The notes under the pieces were generated by a model, which saw only the letters and a list, made by a program, of their open reading frames with translations, made no database searches and was not told where the DNA came from. Both the position numbers and the translations under genes were made by a program. A DNA stretch of 64,000 bases. Origin: DAOUKH01 sp965261455 (GTDB taxonomy: Bacteria > Chloroflexota > Dehalococcoidia > SHYB01). Positions 1-8,686 of the stretch are shown here, one piece after another (positions within the stretch are counted from its first letter, which is position 1; each line of letters opens with the position of its first letter). The DNA is taken from NCBI GenBank assembly GCA_965261455.1, contig OZ253453.1, forward strand, positions 2,356,001 to 2,420,000, given 5' to 3'.

Positions 1-1
1 C

Positions 2-1405
2 TCGCTCGATCAGACGGTCGTGGTGACGGCCCTACCCGGCATCTTTCTCGACATTGCCCTGCCGATTAGCGACCTCGACAAGGGCGCGTGGATCGTGACC
101 GGCTACCTTATCGGCTTCACCGCGGCCATGCCGCTGGTGGGGCGCATCTCCGACATCTACGGGCACGGCCGGGTCTATACCGCGGCGATGCTGGTGTTCA
201 TGGGCGGCTCGGCGCTGGTCGCCATCGCTGACGGGCTCACCTGGATCGTCGCGGCCCGCGTGGTGCAGGCGGTGGGGGGCGGGGCGCTCGTTCCGGCGGC
301 CATCGCGATCGTGTACGACGCCTTCCCGGAGAACCGGCGGGGCATCGCCATTGGGGCCATCGCGGCCATCGCCGAAGGCGGCGCGGTGCTCGGCCCGCTC
401 TACGGCGGCCTCTTCATCCACTTCCTGGACTGGCGCTGGATCTTCTGGGTAAACATCCCCATGGGCGCGGTGGTCATCGCCGTCGTCCTGCCCGCCGTCG
501 CCAACCGCCGCCGCCTCGGTCTACGCGTCGACTACCTGGGCGGCCTGCTGCTCGGCGCGAGCATCACGGCGCTGGCGCTGGGCCTCTCCGACGACGCGGT
601 CCTGCCCGCGAAGGCGGGTTGGCAGGCGGGTTTGCTCGCCGCCGCAGTGACGCTCTTCGCCGCGTTCGTGTGGCGTCAAGCCACGGCCCGCGACCCGATG
701 CTCCCGCTGCGCCTGTGGAGCAAGGCGCCGCTGGTGGCGGCCAACATGACGAACCTGTTCGTGGGGGCGGCGCTGATCCTCGCGTTGGTCAACATCCCGC
801 TGATGACAGATACGGTGCTCGGCGGCGAGCCCCTCGACGGCGGCCTGCGCCTACTCCGCCTGACGGTGATGATCCCCATCGGCGCGGTGCTCGGTGGCTA
901 CCTCTACCAGCGCCTGGGCTACCGTCCGCCGGCCCTGCTCGGCGTCGCCCTCATGGCGCTGGGATTCGGTCTGCTGGGGCGGTGGACCCTGGACATCGGC
1001 GAGCCCCGCGGCACGCTCGATCTGATGGTCGGCGGCCTGGGGTTCGGGCTTGTGATCGCGCCGATCACCGTCGCCGTCTTGGACAATACGACGGACGACC
1101 AGAAGGCGACCGGATCGGGGCTGGTGACAGTGATGCGGATGCTAGGGATGATCGTGGGCCTCTCGGTGCTGAGTTCTTGGGGGCAGAGCCACTTCGAGAC
1201 GCTGGTGGGCACCTTCGACCTGCCGCTGCGGCTGTCCGGCGAGAGCTTGGAGGTTTTCGAGGCCCGCGCGGCGGCGTACGAGGACACCATTCTCACCGCA
1301 ACGCTGGAGTGGTTCCGCGACGTCTTCTTCGTGGCGCTGGTGGTGGCCGCCGCGGCCCTCATCCCCGCCCTCTGGCTCGGCCGCCGTCCGGCCCGGCGGG
1401 ACTGA
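2..1405 (+). CDS. MFS drug-exporter-like permease (DHA2 type), 5' partial
   Basis: This is an integral membrane antiporter of the major facilitator superfamily, most like the 14-helix DHA2 (EmrB/QacA) multidrug exporters. The frame is open to the window edge and begins with SLDQTVVVTALP, which matches the conserved LDxTIVNVALP end of helix 1. Only a short N-terminus is therefore missing. The cytoplasmic loop motif GRISDIYGHGRVY follows helix 2, and hydrophobic segments continue to the C-terminus, which ends in a basic tail. The substrate cannot be told from sequence. It is followed by a 237-bp gap containing no convincing gene. Confidence 0.85.
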   Translation, partial: SLDQTVVVTALPGIFLDIALPISDLDKGAWIVTGYLIGFTAAMPLVGRISDIYGHGRVYTAAMLVFMGGSALVAIADGLTWIVAARVVQAVGGGALVPAAIAIVYDAFPENRRGIAIGAIAAIAEGGAVLGPLYGGLFIHFLDWRWIFWVNIPMGAVVIAVVLPAVANRRRLGLRVDYLGGLLLGASITALALGLSDDAVLPAKAGWQAGLLAAAVTLFAAFVWRQATARDPMLPLRLWSKAPLVAANMTNLFVGAALILALVNIPLMTDTVLGGEPLDGGLRLLRLTVMIPIGAVLGGYLYQRLGYRPPALLGVALMALGFGLLGRWTLDIGEPRGTLDLMVGGLGFGLVIAPITVAVLDNTTDDQKATGSGLVTVMRMLGMIVGLSVLSSWGQSHFETLVGTFDLPLRLSGESLEVFEARAAAYEDTILTATLEWFRDVFFVALVVAAAALIPALWLGRRPARRD

Positions 1406-1642
1406 CGGCCCGGGGGCAGACGACGGCCGCGTAGAGTATAGTGACACTGCGTATCCGCTTCAGGCAGGGCGGCGCGCAAGGACGGCATGAGCATCTCCAT
1501 CGTCGACGGCGTGTGCATCAGTCGGGACGATGGCAAGGGCGCGTTTCCGAAGATTCGCGCCTCTCGGAAGCCGGACTAGGCCGTCGCGCCCCGCTGCGCT
1601 TCCGAGACCCCTAACCGCGCCCCTAGCCTGCAGGAGGACTCC

Positions 1643-2086
1643 GTGACCGCGCAAACCAACGTCCATTTCCCTAGCCTCCAGTGGTTCCAATCGCTGAGAG
1701 CGTTGATGAACGAGAGCGAAGAGAAGTACCGGGCCCTGGGCTACGCCGACTCGAAGGGCGTGTTCAAGGTCGGCGGCCTCGCCTACAGCCTGGTGTTCGA
1801 GGTTCATCGCTGCAGCTCGGTGCGCGAGCTGGAGGCGGGCGAGATCGAGCGGTTCAACCCCGATTGGATAATCGAGGGCGATCTCGACGGCTGGCGCGAG
1901 ATGATCGAGAACATCAAGGCCAACGGGCGCGCCGACAGCGAGCACACCCTCAAAGGCCTCAGCCTGCTCGAACAGCCGTTCCGCCTCTACGGCGCCGATC
2001 AGGGCCGCGTCGCCCGGTTTCACCGCCAGGCGCCCTCCTTCCAGGAGTTCTTGGACGCCTCGGCAACCCTGGACACGACGTTCTAG
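1643..2086 (+). CDS. small SCP2-like putative lipid-binding protein
   Basis: A 147-residue soluble protein with no signal peptide or membrane segment. The middle (FNPDWIIEGDLDGWREMIENI) and the end resemble SCP2/sterol-carrier-like proteins, in which a hydrophobic pocket binds acyl chains. This is a weak family-level resemblance, not a firm assignment. The GTG start is chosen because GGAGGA lies about 6 nt upstream. The next gene follows at 70 bp on the same strand. A role in acyl-CoA or lipid handling would fit the neighbouring acyl-CoA dehydrogenases, but that is inference. Confidence 0.6.
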   Translation: MTAQTNVHFPSLQWFQSLRALMNESEEKYRALGYADSKGVFKVGGLAYSLVFEVHRCSSVRELEAGEIERFNPDWIIEGDLDGWREMIENIKANGRADSEHTLKGLSLLEQPFRLYGADQGRVARFHRQAPSFQEFLDASATLDTTF

Positions 2087-2155
2087 ACCGCGCCAAGACG
2101 GGCTTTACCCGCCGAACGGCGCCGATGTAAGGTAGCCCGCGCAAGGAGGGGCCGT

Positions 2156-2869
2156 ATGGAGATCAAAGGCGCGGTGCTCGCATTCGTCGACGTTGCTCCG
2201 GAGCTGACCGGGGACTACAACCGGTGGTACGACCTCGACCACCTGCCCACGCACATCTCGCGGCCCGAGGTGATCGCGGGGCGCCGCTACGTCGCCGATA
2301 AGGCGCTCAAGGCGCTTCGCCGCAACGTGGGCATGGAGTCCCTCCAGGACGGCAAGGGCGCCTACTTCACTACCTACCTGACCAGCACCACCGACTTCGA
2401 TAGCTACCGCGTGTCGGGCAGGGAGCTCGACCGCGGCCTCAACCGCGCCGGACGCATGTGGCGGCAGGGCTACGTGCCCTACGCGGGCAACTACCGCGTG
2501 ACGGGGACCTACGCCGCGGAGGGCATCCTCGTCGCGCCCGAAGCCGTTCCCCACCTCGCCCACCGGGGCGTCGTCGTGATCATAGGCGACGCGAAGGACG
2601 TTGGCCCGGCGAAGGCATGGTGGGAAGGGACGGGGCTCCGCGCCGCGCTGGCCGTCGACGGCGTCCACGGCGCGGTCGCCTTCGCGGGGTACGCAGAAGA
2701 GGAGGCGGGCCGGCTCGCCTACATGCTGCTGGTCGAGGCCGATCCCGCCGACGCGGCGCTCAACGCCGCCCTCGACGCCGCGCTCGACCCGCCCGCCGAC
2801 GCCTGGACTCCGCTGGTGACGGCCCCGCTCCGCGCCGTCCGCCCCTTCGAATACGACTTCGATTTTTAG
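2156..2869 (+). CDS. EthD-like dimeric alpha/beta-barrel protein
   Basis: A 237-residue protein whose N-terminal part carries YNRWYDLDHLPTHIS (about residues 21-35). This W-Y-x-x-H-x-P pattern is typical of EthD-like and related dimeric alpha/beta-barrel proteins found in degradation pathways. The second half has the same size and may be a second barrel repeat. The ATG is preceded by AAGGAGG at good spacing. The reaction and substrate are unknown. It converges on the acyl-CoA dehydrogenase gene across a palindrome cluster at 2911-2979. Confidence 0.6.
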   Translation: MEIKGAVLAFVDVAPELTGDYNRWYDLDHLPTHISRPEVIAGRRYVADKALKALRRNVGMESLQDGKGAYFTTYLTSTTDFDSYRVSGRELDRGLNRAGRMWRQGYVPYAGNYRVTGTYAAEGILVAPEAVPHLAHRGVVVIIGDAKDVGPAKAWWEGTGLRAALAVDGVHGAVAFAGYAEEEAGRLAYMLLVEADPADAALNAALDAALDPPADAWTPLVTAPLRAVRPFEYDFDF

Positions 2870-2910
2870 CCTGGGCGGTCCGGCTACTGCGTAGCGCTGT
2901 GGTGGGTGAG

Positions 2911-2979
2911 GGGCGCCCTTTGGGCGCCCACGCGCCTGCGGCGCGTGCCCTCTCTCAGTCTCTCCCAGAGGGAGAGAGG
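2911..2979. repeat. triple-hairpin intergenic element (REP-like), full copy
   Basis: Three perfect inverted repeats stand in series between two convergent genes. GGGCGCCC is repeated around TTT (2911-2929). CACGCGCC pairs with GGCGCGTG around TGC (2929-2947). CCTCTCTC pairs with GAGAGAGG (2949-2979). The third hairpin with its GCGCGTG flank recurs at 12754-12796 and, inverted, at 33786-33819. The position suits a bidirectional terminator, while the dispersed copies suit a REP/MITE-like element. Confidence 0.75.
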
Positions 2980-3006
2980 CTTAAGGTGAGTCTCCCACGC
3001 TCGGCT

Positions 3007-4131
3007 TTACAGGCCGAGGGCGTCGGCCATCTCGTCCTTGAGGGACTGGCTGTCGCCGAGGTAGACCTCCAGGGCCTTGTGGCGGCGCCAGTAGAGCTGG
3101 ATGTCGGTCTCCTTGGCTACGCCGTAGCCGCCGTGCATCTGGACGGCCTCGTTGGCGGCGAGGCGGTAGAGGGCGCTCGCGCCAACCTTGGCCGCCGCGG
3201 CGTCGAGGGAGGCGGCTTCGCCTTCTCCGAGCCGCCAGGCGGCGCGGCGGGCGAGCAGGCGGACGCGGTCGAGGTCCATCTTGATGCGCGCGAGGCGGTG
3301 CTGGAGCGCCTGGTTCGTCCCGATGGGCCTCCCAAACGTGTGGCGCTGTTTGCAATGCTCGACGGTGCGTTCGAGGAGCGCCTCGGCGCCGCCGGTCATC
3401 TCGCAGGCGAGCATGGCCCGCCCATAGTCGAGGACGCGGGCCAAAGCGGGCCAACCGCCCCGCCACTCGCCCAGCAGCGACTCCTCGGGCAGGCGCACGC
3501 CGTCGAGCGTGACGTCGGTGAGCCGCTCGCCGCTCATGATGCGGTACGTTTCGAGGGTCATTCCCTCCTCGCCGGCGGGGACGATGAACAGTGAGATTCC
3601 TTCCTCTCCCGCCGAATCCTCGGCCCGCGCCGCGACGATGAAGAAGTCGGCGGCGGCCCCGTCGCGGACGAAGCGCTTGACGCCGTTCAGCGCAATCGCC
3701 TCACCTTCGATCGACGCGGTCGCGGCGATCTCCCGCACGCCGCCGGCGGTCTCGGTCAACGCGAGCGCGCCGATGAGGTCGCCCGCGCCGATGCCGGGCA
3801 GATAGCCGAGCCGCTGCTCCTCGCGCCCCACCTCGGCGATCAGCATCCCGCACAGCACGACCGCGGAGAGGTGCGGCGTGGGAGCGAGCGCGCGGCCCAT
3901 CTCCTCGTAGAGCAGGCCGAGGTGGAAGAGATGTCCGTCCTGCCCGCCGTAGGTCTCGTGGAAGGGCAGCGAGAGCATGCCGAGCCCGGCCATGGCGGCG
4001 TAGAGCTCGCGGGAATAGTCGAGGCCGGCCTCCTCGACCTCGCGGGCCAGCGCGGTGGGGCACTCGTTGGTGAAGAAGTCGCGGAACGAGCCGCGCAGCA
4101 TTTGGTCGTCTTCGCCGAGAACGATGTCCAT
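3007..4131 (-). CDS. acyl-CoA dehydrogenase, probable non-catalytic-type partner subunit
   Basis: A 374-residue flavoprotein of the acyl-CoA dehydrogenase family, which oxidises acyl-CoA to enoyl-CoA with FAD and passes electrons to ETF. The N-terminal helical domain, the middle beta domain (ALTETAGGVREIAATA) and the C-terminal helices with QMHGGYGVAKE are all visible. The C-terminus lacks the GGSxE/YEGT-type segment seen in its neighbour. Paired actinobacterial FadE subunits show the same difference and form heterotetramers with one catalytic chain. It is third in a minus-strand operon, 16 bp after the next dehydrogenase. The shared-complex idea is inference. Confidence 0.88.
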   Translation of the reverse strand: MDIVLGEDDQMLRGSFRDFFTNECPTALAREVEEAGLDYSRELYAAMAGLGMLSLPFHETYGGQDGHLFHLGLLYEEMGRALAPTPHLSAVVLCGMLIAEVGREEQRLGYLPGIGAGDLIGALALTETAGGVREIAATASIEGEAIALNGVKRFVRDGAAADFFIVAARAEDSAGEEGISLFIVPAGEEGMTLETYRIMSGERLTDVTLDGVRLPEESLLGEWRGGWPALARVLDYGRAMLACEMTGGAEALLERTVEHCKQRHTFGRPIGTNQALQHRLARIKMDLDRVRLLARRAAWRLGEGEAASLDAAAAKVGASALYRLAANEAVQMHGGYGVAKETDIQLYWRRHKALEVYLGDSQSLKDEMADALGL

Positions 4132-4147
4132 AGGTACGCCTCGGAGG

Positions 4148-5347
4148 TCAGCTTCGGGGCAACCCCAGGCCGCGGCGGTCGGTGGCGATCCGGTTGAGCA
4201 TGACCTCCGCCGAGCCGCCCGCCGTCGTCCCCTGGCGGCTTCCCATCGCGAACCACAGGACGGTGTCGGCGAAGGGGAGGTCGCGGGCGGCCTCCTTGAA
4301 GTTCAGCAGCCCGTGGTAGCCGAGTATCTTCATGCCGCCCTCACTCATGCGCTGGTAGAGCTCGGCGGCGGCGATCTTCGCTCCACCCAGGGGCACGCCG
4401 CCCATGCCGACGCCGCGCTTGGCGTGGGCCGCGGCCTCGTAGGACATGCAGCGCACGCTTTCGAGCTCGATGTAGAGCTCGGCGAGCAGGTGCCGCATCC
4501 ATTGCGTGCCGCCGTCCGTTCCCTTCGTCGACCGAACGTAGGCCGCGAGGTCGTCGTGCATCCGCGCGGCGCGGCCGGTGTTGGCGGTGAGGAGGGTGGC
4601 GCGCTCATCGTTGAGGACCCGGGTCATCTGGTACCAGCCGTTGTTGACCTCGCCGCCGAGGACGGCGTCGGCGGAGACGCGGACGTCGTCGTAGTAGATG
4701 GCGGCCACGGAGGCGACGTAGGGCTCGCCGCGCATGATGTGGACGGGGGCGATGGTGATGCCGGGCGTGGTCAGCGGGACGAGGAAGATCGAGAGGCCGC
4801 GGTGGCGCTCGGCGTCGGGGTCGGTGCGGGCCACGCAGATGTGGACGTTGTTCTCGTGGAACTCGGTCATGCCGTGGCCGCCCCAGAGCTTCTGGCCGTT
4901 GAGCACCCACTCGTCTCCGTCGCGTCGCGCCCGCATCTCGATATTCGCCGCGTCGGATCCCGCGTTGGGCTCGGAGATGCCGATGGTCACCAGCCATTCG
5001 CCGGAGGCGAAGCGGGGCAGGTAGGCCGCCTTCTGGGCCTCGTCGCCGGCGCCCCGCACCACGTCGCAGGCATGATGCGACCCGCACTGGACGAGACCGT
5101 AGGCCAACTCCTCGATGAGGATGGCGTGCTGCATCGGGTCGAACTCGGCGCCGCCCTCGGCCTCGCTCCAGTGGGGAAAGAGCCAGCGCTGGGAGCGGAG
5201 CAAGTCCCAGATTTCGCGGGAGAAGTAGCCGCCGCCGGGGTGGCGGTAGGCGCGGCGCAGGACTTCGGGCGTGAGTTGCTCGGCGCAGAAGGCGCGGACC
5301 TCGCGGCGGAGCGCCTCCTCCTCGGCGGTGAACGCGAAGTCGATCAT
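4148..5347 (-). CDS. acyl-CoA dehydrogenase
   Basis: A 399-residue acyl-CoA dehydrogenase with all three domains. The middle domain has TIGISEPNAGSDAANIEM and NGQKLWGGHG, the usual FAD/acyl-CoA binding strands. The C-terminus has GGSAEVMLNRIATDRRGLGLP, the flavin-contacting end of the FadE group. Its start lies 16 bp from the amidohydrolase stop and it ends 16 bp before the second dehydrogenase. The three genes are probably cotranscribed. Substrate chain length or ring specificity cannot be read from sequence. Confidence 0.92.
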   Translation of the reverse strand: MIDFAFTAEEEALRREVRAFCAEQLTPEVLRRAYRHPGGGYFSREIWDLLRSQRWLFPHWSEAEGGAEFDPMQHAILIEELAYGLVQCGSHHACDVVRGAGDEAQKAAYLPRFASGEWLVTIGISEPNAGSDAANIEMRARRDGDEWVLNGQKLWGGHGMTEFHENNVHICVARTDPDAERHRGLSIFLVPLTTPGITIAPVHIMRGEPYVASVAAIYYDDVRVSADAVLGGEVNNGWYQMTRVLNDERATLLTANTGRAARMHDDLAAYVRSTKGTDGGTQWMRHLLAELYIELESVRCMSYEAAAHAKRGVGMGGVPLGGAKIAAAELYQRMSEGGMKILGYHGLLNFKEAARDLPFADTVLWFAMGSRQGTTAGGSAEVMLNRIATDRRGLGLPRS

Positions 5348-5363
5348 CGCCGCCCCGCGCCGC

Positions 5364-6443
5364 CTACAGCCCCATGCGGTAGAGATCGTTGCAGTTGCCG
5401 AAGACGATCTTGTCCCGCACCGCCGGGTCGATGCCCTCGAACTGCTCCTCCATCAGGCGCAGCGACTCCGGCCAAGTGCTGTCGTCGTGGGGGTAGTCGG
5501 TGGCCCACATCGGCATGTCGGGCGACATCGCGTCGAGGTTGGCCAAGCCTAGGCGGTCGGTCATGAAGGTGAGCCGCACGTTCCGGTGGAAGATGTCGCG
5601 CGGGGTGAGGCCGGAAGGGAACTCGCCGCCGTGCCGGCCCCGCTTGCGCCCGTAGCCGTACTCCATGCGCTGAATGAGATAGGGCACCCAGCCGATGTCG
5701 TTCTCGACGGAGAGCACCTTCAGCTTGGGGAAGCGTTCGAAGACGCCGGAGAAGACCATCGTCACCAGCGTCTGGGGGATATGGTGCACGAAGTTGGTAT
5801 AGCTGATGAGGAAGAAGTTGGAGACGGAGCGCTCGGGGCCGGTGAAGGCGTGCAAGCTGATGGGTATCTCCAACTCTTCCGCCTCGGCCCAGAGCGGGTC
5901 GTAGTGACCGCTCTCGAAAGGCAGCCGGTCGGGCGGCGTGCCCCAGACCGCCGCAGCGCGGTAGCCCAACTTGGCGGCGCGGCGGAGCTCCTTCACGCCG
6001 ACCTCGATGTCGAAGGTCGGGATGAGGGCGACGCCGTAGAGGCGTTGGGGATTCGTGGCGCAGAAGTCGCCGAGCCAGTCGTTGTAGGCCCGGAAGCACG
6101 CCGCCTGGAGATCACCGTCGGGGATGCTGTAGACGCGCGCTCCCATGCTGGGATAGAGCACCTCGGCCTCGATGCCGTCCATGTCCATGTCTACGATGCG
6201 GGCGGCCGGGTCGTAGCCGCCGCGGCGTCCCTCCTCGGTCTGCTGCTTCTGGGCGGCGTAGGGGGTGCCGAGGGCGCGGATCGCACCCTTCGAGCGGCCC
6301 TCGCAGACGAAGAGGTGGCCGCTGCCGTCGGGGCTCTCCTCGACGCGCGGCGCTCGCTCCCGAAACTCGGGGTCGATGCGCTCGGCCCACATCCCCCACG
6401 GCTCTAGGATGTGCGAATCGGCTGAGATCGCCCGTGCCGTCAT
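5364..6443 (-). CDS. amidohydrolase-2 family metal-dependent hydrolase/decarboxylase (paralogue 1)
   Basis: A 359-residue TIM-barrel protein of the amidohydrolase 2 group (ACMSD/gamma-resorcylate decarboxylase-like). It shows SADSHILEP at the start, SVENDIGWVPYLIQRMEYG in the middle, and WATDYPHDDSTWP near the end, where the late metal-binding Asp sits. The ATG at 6443 is preferred over an upstream extension because SADSH-type proteins begin a few residues before this motif. It is the first gene of an operon with two acyl-CoA dehydrogenases and is divergent from a paralogue at 6608. The reaction is unknown. Confidence 0.88.
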   Translation of the reverse strand: MTARAISADSHILEPWGMWAERIDPEFRERAPRVEESPDGSGHLFVCEGRSKGAIRALGTPYAAQKQQTEEGRRGGYDPAARIVDMDMDGIEAEVLYPSMGARVYSIPDGDLQAACFRAYNDWLGDFCATNPQRLYGVALIPTFDIEVGVKELRRAAKLGYRAAAVWGTPPDRLPFESGHYDPLWAEAEELEIPISLHAFTGPERSVSNFFLISYTNFVHHIPQTLVTMVFSGVFERFPKLKVLSVENDIGWVPYLIQRMEYGYGRKRGRHGGEFPSGLTPRDIFHRNVRLTFMTDRLGLANLDAMSPDMPMWATDYPHDDSTWPESLRLMEEQFEGIDPAVRDKIVFGNCNDLYRMGL

Positions 6444-6607
6444 GCCGCACCCCCGTGGGCCGCGCCTCGCGGCCTCCTGAACGGACGTATGGTGGCACAA
6501 CGCGGGGGCGGTTTCAAACGCCCCTTTTGCTATACTCGCCGCCTCTGACGGCGGCCGCCGCGCGCCTGACCGAGCGCCGCCCAGCGCCGAGGATCGGGAC
6601 ACCCGGT

Positions 6608-7744
6608 ATGAGCGCCATGCTGATTTCGTCCGACTCCCACGTCGTCGAGCCCGGCGATCTGTGGACCGAGCGCATGTCGGGCGCCGGCGGCGTCCCCCGC
6701 GAGCTCATCCCCCGCCTGGTGGAAGGGCCGGAGGCCGACGAGATCTTCGTGGGCGACATCGCCATCGGGGCGACCTTCCGCGGGGGCTCGGCGGCGGGGA
6801 AGCGCTTCGAGAGCCTGGAAGGGATGCGCCTGCACGGGCGCACCGGCGACGTGAGACCCGGCGCCTACGACCCCCACGCGCGCGTCCTCGACATGGACGC
6901 CGACGGCGTCGAGGCCGAGGTCGTCTATCCCACGACGGCGCTGCACATGTACCACAAGATTCACGACGCCGCGCTGCTCGGCGCAATCCTCGCCGTGTAC
7001 AACGATTGGATCGCGGAGTTCTGCGGGGCCTACCCTCATCGGCTGCGCGGCCTGGCGATGATCGTGCTCGACAACGAGATCGAGGCCGCGGCCGCCGAGC
7101 TACGGCGCTGCGCCAAGCTCGGACTGGCGGGGGCTATCATCCCCGTCTACCCCACGCCCGGCGAGTTCTACGATGCCCCCAAGTACGACCCGTTTTGGGC
7201 GGAGGCTGAGGCGCTAGCTATGCCGCTGAGTCTGCACCGGGCCACGAACCGGCCGGGGACGTTCACCGCGCCCAAGGTGTCGTACGACCGCGCCGTGCTC
7301 ACCGCGCCGGACCGGGTGAACGCCGAGAACTGGGTGCGCCAAACCCTGTGCCACCTCATCTTCTCCGGCGTGCTCGGACGCTTCCCCGGCCTGCGCTTCG
7401 TGCAGCTCGAGCATGAACTAGGGTGGATACCGTTCTTCATGGACCGCATCGACTACGTCTACCGTGAGCGGCCCATGATGATCACCCACCGCTTCGCCGA
7501 CGGCTCAGTCCCCACCGACTATCTCCACCGCAACGTCTATCACAGTTTCCAGGAGGACGCGCTGGGGATGCGCGACCGCGGGATCATCGGCGTCGACAAC
7601 CTGCTCTGGGGCTCGGACTACCCCCATTTGGAATCCACCTTCCCGCGGTCGCGGGAGATCCTCGACCGGGTGATGGCGGAGGCCAGCGCCGACGAGCGGG
7701 ATCGGATGACTCGGAGGAATACGGCCAAGCTGTACGGGTTCTAG
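6608..7744 (+). CDS. amidohydrolase-2 family metal-dependent hydrolase/decarboxylase (paralogue 2)
   Basis: A 378-residue protein of the same family as the divergent gene at 5364-6443 and the gene at 22719-23849. It has ISSDSHVVEPGDLW at the N-terminus, FVQLEHELGWIPFFMDRID in the barrel, and LLWGSDYPHLESTFPRS near the end. The ATG at 6608 fits the family start; reading upstream adds only an arginine-rich tail. A TATACT hexamer lies at 6531-6536 as a possible -10 box, but no good -35 is seen at 17 nt. Substrate is unknown. Confidence 0.88.
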   Translation: MSAMLISSDSHVVEPGDLWTERMSGAGGVPRELIPRLVEGPEADEIFVGDIAIGATFRGGSAAGKRFESLEGMRLHGRTGDVRPGAYDPHARVLDMDADGVEAEVVYPTTALHMYHKIHDAALLGAILAVYNDWIAEFCGAYPHRLRGLAMIVLDNEIEAAAAELRRCAKLGLAGAIIPVYPTPGEFYDAPKYDPFWAEAEALAMPLSLHRATNRPGTFTAPKVSYDRAVLTAPDRVNAENWVRQTLCHLIFSGVLGRFPGLRFVQLEHELGWIPFFMDRIDYVYRERPMMITHRFADGSVPTDYLHRNVYHSFQEDALGMRDRGIIGVDNLLWGSDYPHLESTFPRSREILDRVMAEASADERDRMTRRNTAKLYGF

Positions 7745-7844
7745 AGGTGGGGGCTAAGGTGTGCAGCCTTGTCAATTGCCCCTAACGGGAGTACCCTCTA
7801 CGGCGGTTTGAGAAAAATTTCGCAATCTATGGCCCACGAGACGC

Positions 7845-7874
7845 TTGACGCTCGCGACGGGCGCTCTCTATAAT
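7845..7874 (+). promoter_or_regulatory. sigma-70-type promoter of the yceD-rpmF-fab cluster
   Basis: TTGACG (7845-7850) and TATAAT (7869-7874) are separated by 18 nt. The predicted start of transcription is near 7881, about 20 nt before the first GTG. This is the clearest consensus promoter in the window, and it sits in front of housekeeping genes. Confidence 0.8.
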
Positions 7875-7900
7875 CCCTCGAACGCGACCCGAGCGGGCTG

Positions 7901-8437
7901 GTGGGATTGGTCGTGCAGTGGAACGTGGCCCAGCTTCTCCAATCCCCCCTAGGCTCGGAGCGCGTCTACGCGATAGATGAGGCGGAGGACCGATACGAGG
8001 AGCTAGCCGGCAAGATCAAAGGGGCCGTACGGCTGATGCGGACGGACCGGGGCATCCTGGTCAGGGCGCAACTTGACGCCCGAGTCCGCGCCGAATGCAG
8101 CCGGTGCCTCGCCCCCTTCACCGCGCCGGTAAGTTTTGCAATCGACGAGGTCTTTTACCCAAGCATCGATATCATTCACGGCGGCAAGCTCGACCGCCCC
8201 GAAGATGAAGGCGCCTTCACCATCGATCGGCGTCACATCCTTGACCTCGGGGAGCCCTCCCGCCAATACGCTCTGCTGAGCCTTCCCATGAAACCCCTCT
8301 GCGCCCAAGAGTGCTCCGGCTTATGCTCCACATGCGGCGTCAACCGCAACGTCGAGGCCTGCGGCTGTCCGCAGGGCGGCGTGGACCCGCGGTGGGCGTT
8401 GCTCGAAGCGCTGCACTCCGAGACGGGCGTGAACTAG
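7901..8437 (+). CDS. yceD: YceD/DUF177 family protein
   Basis: A 178-residue DUF177 protein. The family is normally encoded directly before rpmF, and plant and bacterial members are linked to 23S rRNA processing or accumulation. The sequence has C-x2-C pairs (AECSRCLAPF; CAQECSGLCSTCG) that could bind zinc, with the end C-G-C-P as in family members. The GTG at 7901 gives the longest sensible N-terminus; GTG at 7913 is an alternative. It starts the cluster that continues with rpmF 9 bp later. Confidence 0.87.
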   Translation: MGLVVQWNVAQLLQSPLGSERVYAIDEAEDRYEELAGKIKGAVRLMRTDRGILVRAQLDARVRAECSRCLAPFTAPVSFAIDEVFYPSIDIIHGGKLDRPEDEGAFTIDRRHILDLGEPSRQYALLSLPMKPLCAQECSGLCSTCGVNRNVEACGCPQGGVDPRWALLEALHSETGVN

Positions 8438-8446
8438 AAGGTACGT

Positions 8447-8632
8447 ATGGCACCACTTCCGAAACGCAAACGCTCCAAGTCCCGACAAGGGACTCATCGG
8501 GCGCACCATGGGCTCAGGCTGCACAGCCTGAGCAAGTGCGCGCAATGCGGCGAGCCCAAGCCACCACACATCGCTTGCCGCTCCTGCGGGACCTACGACG
8601 GACGCCAGGTCCTGCCGGAAACGACCGAGTAG
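8447..8632 (+). CDS. rpmF: 50S ribosomal protein L32
   Basis: A 61-residue basic protein matching L32: MAPLPKRKRSKSRQGTHRAH at the N-terminus and a zinc ribbon with C31, C34, C44 and C47. It is a component of the large ribosomal subunit. It lies between yceD and fabD, the common bacterial arrangement that couples ribosome and fatty-acid synthesis genes. Confidence 0.96.
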   Translation: MAPLPKRKRSKSRQGTHRAHHGLRLHSLSKCAQCGEPKPPHIACRSCGTYDGRQVLPETTE

Positions 8633-8686
8633 ACGTCCTCGGTCGCGCCCTTTTCACAAGGGCTTCGAACCTCCAGGGGGTGAATC

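Noticed and set aside
1487..1579. 30-codon frame after the MFS gene
   Set aside because: It has no family match, no clear ribosome binding site and is too short to support.
2458..3594. Long plus-strand frame over the dehydrogenase gene
   Set aside because: It is low-complexity, Arg/Ala/Gly-rich and antisense to clear acyl-CoA dehydrogenase coding sequence; such shadow frames are common at this GC content.
4055..5566. 503-codon plus-strand frame
   Set aside because: It is wholly antisense to the acyl-CoA dehydrogenase at 4148-5347 and shows no domain motif.
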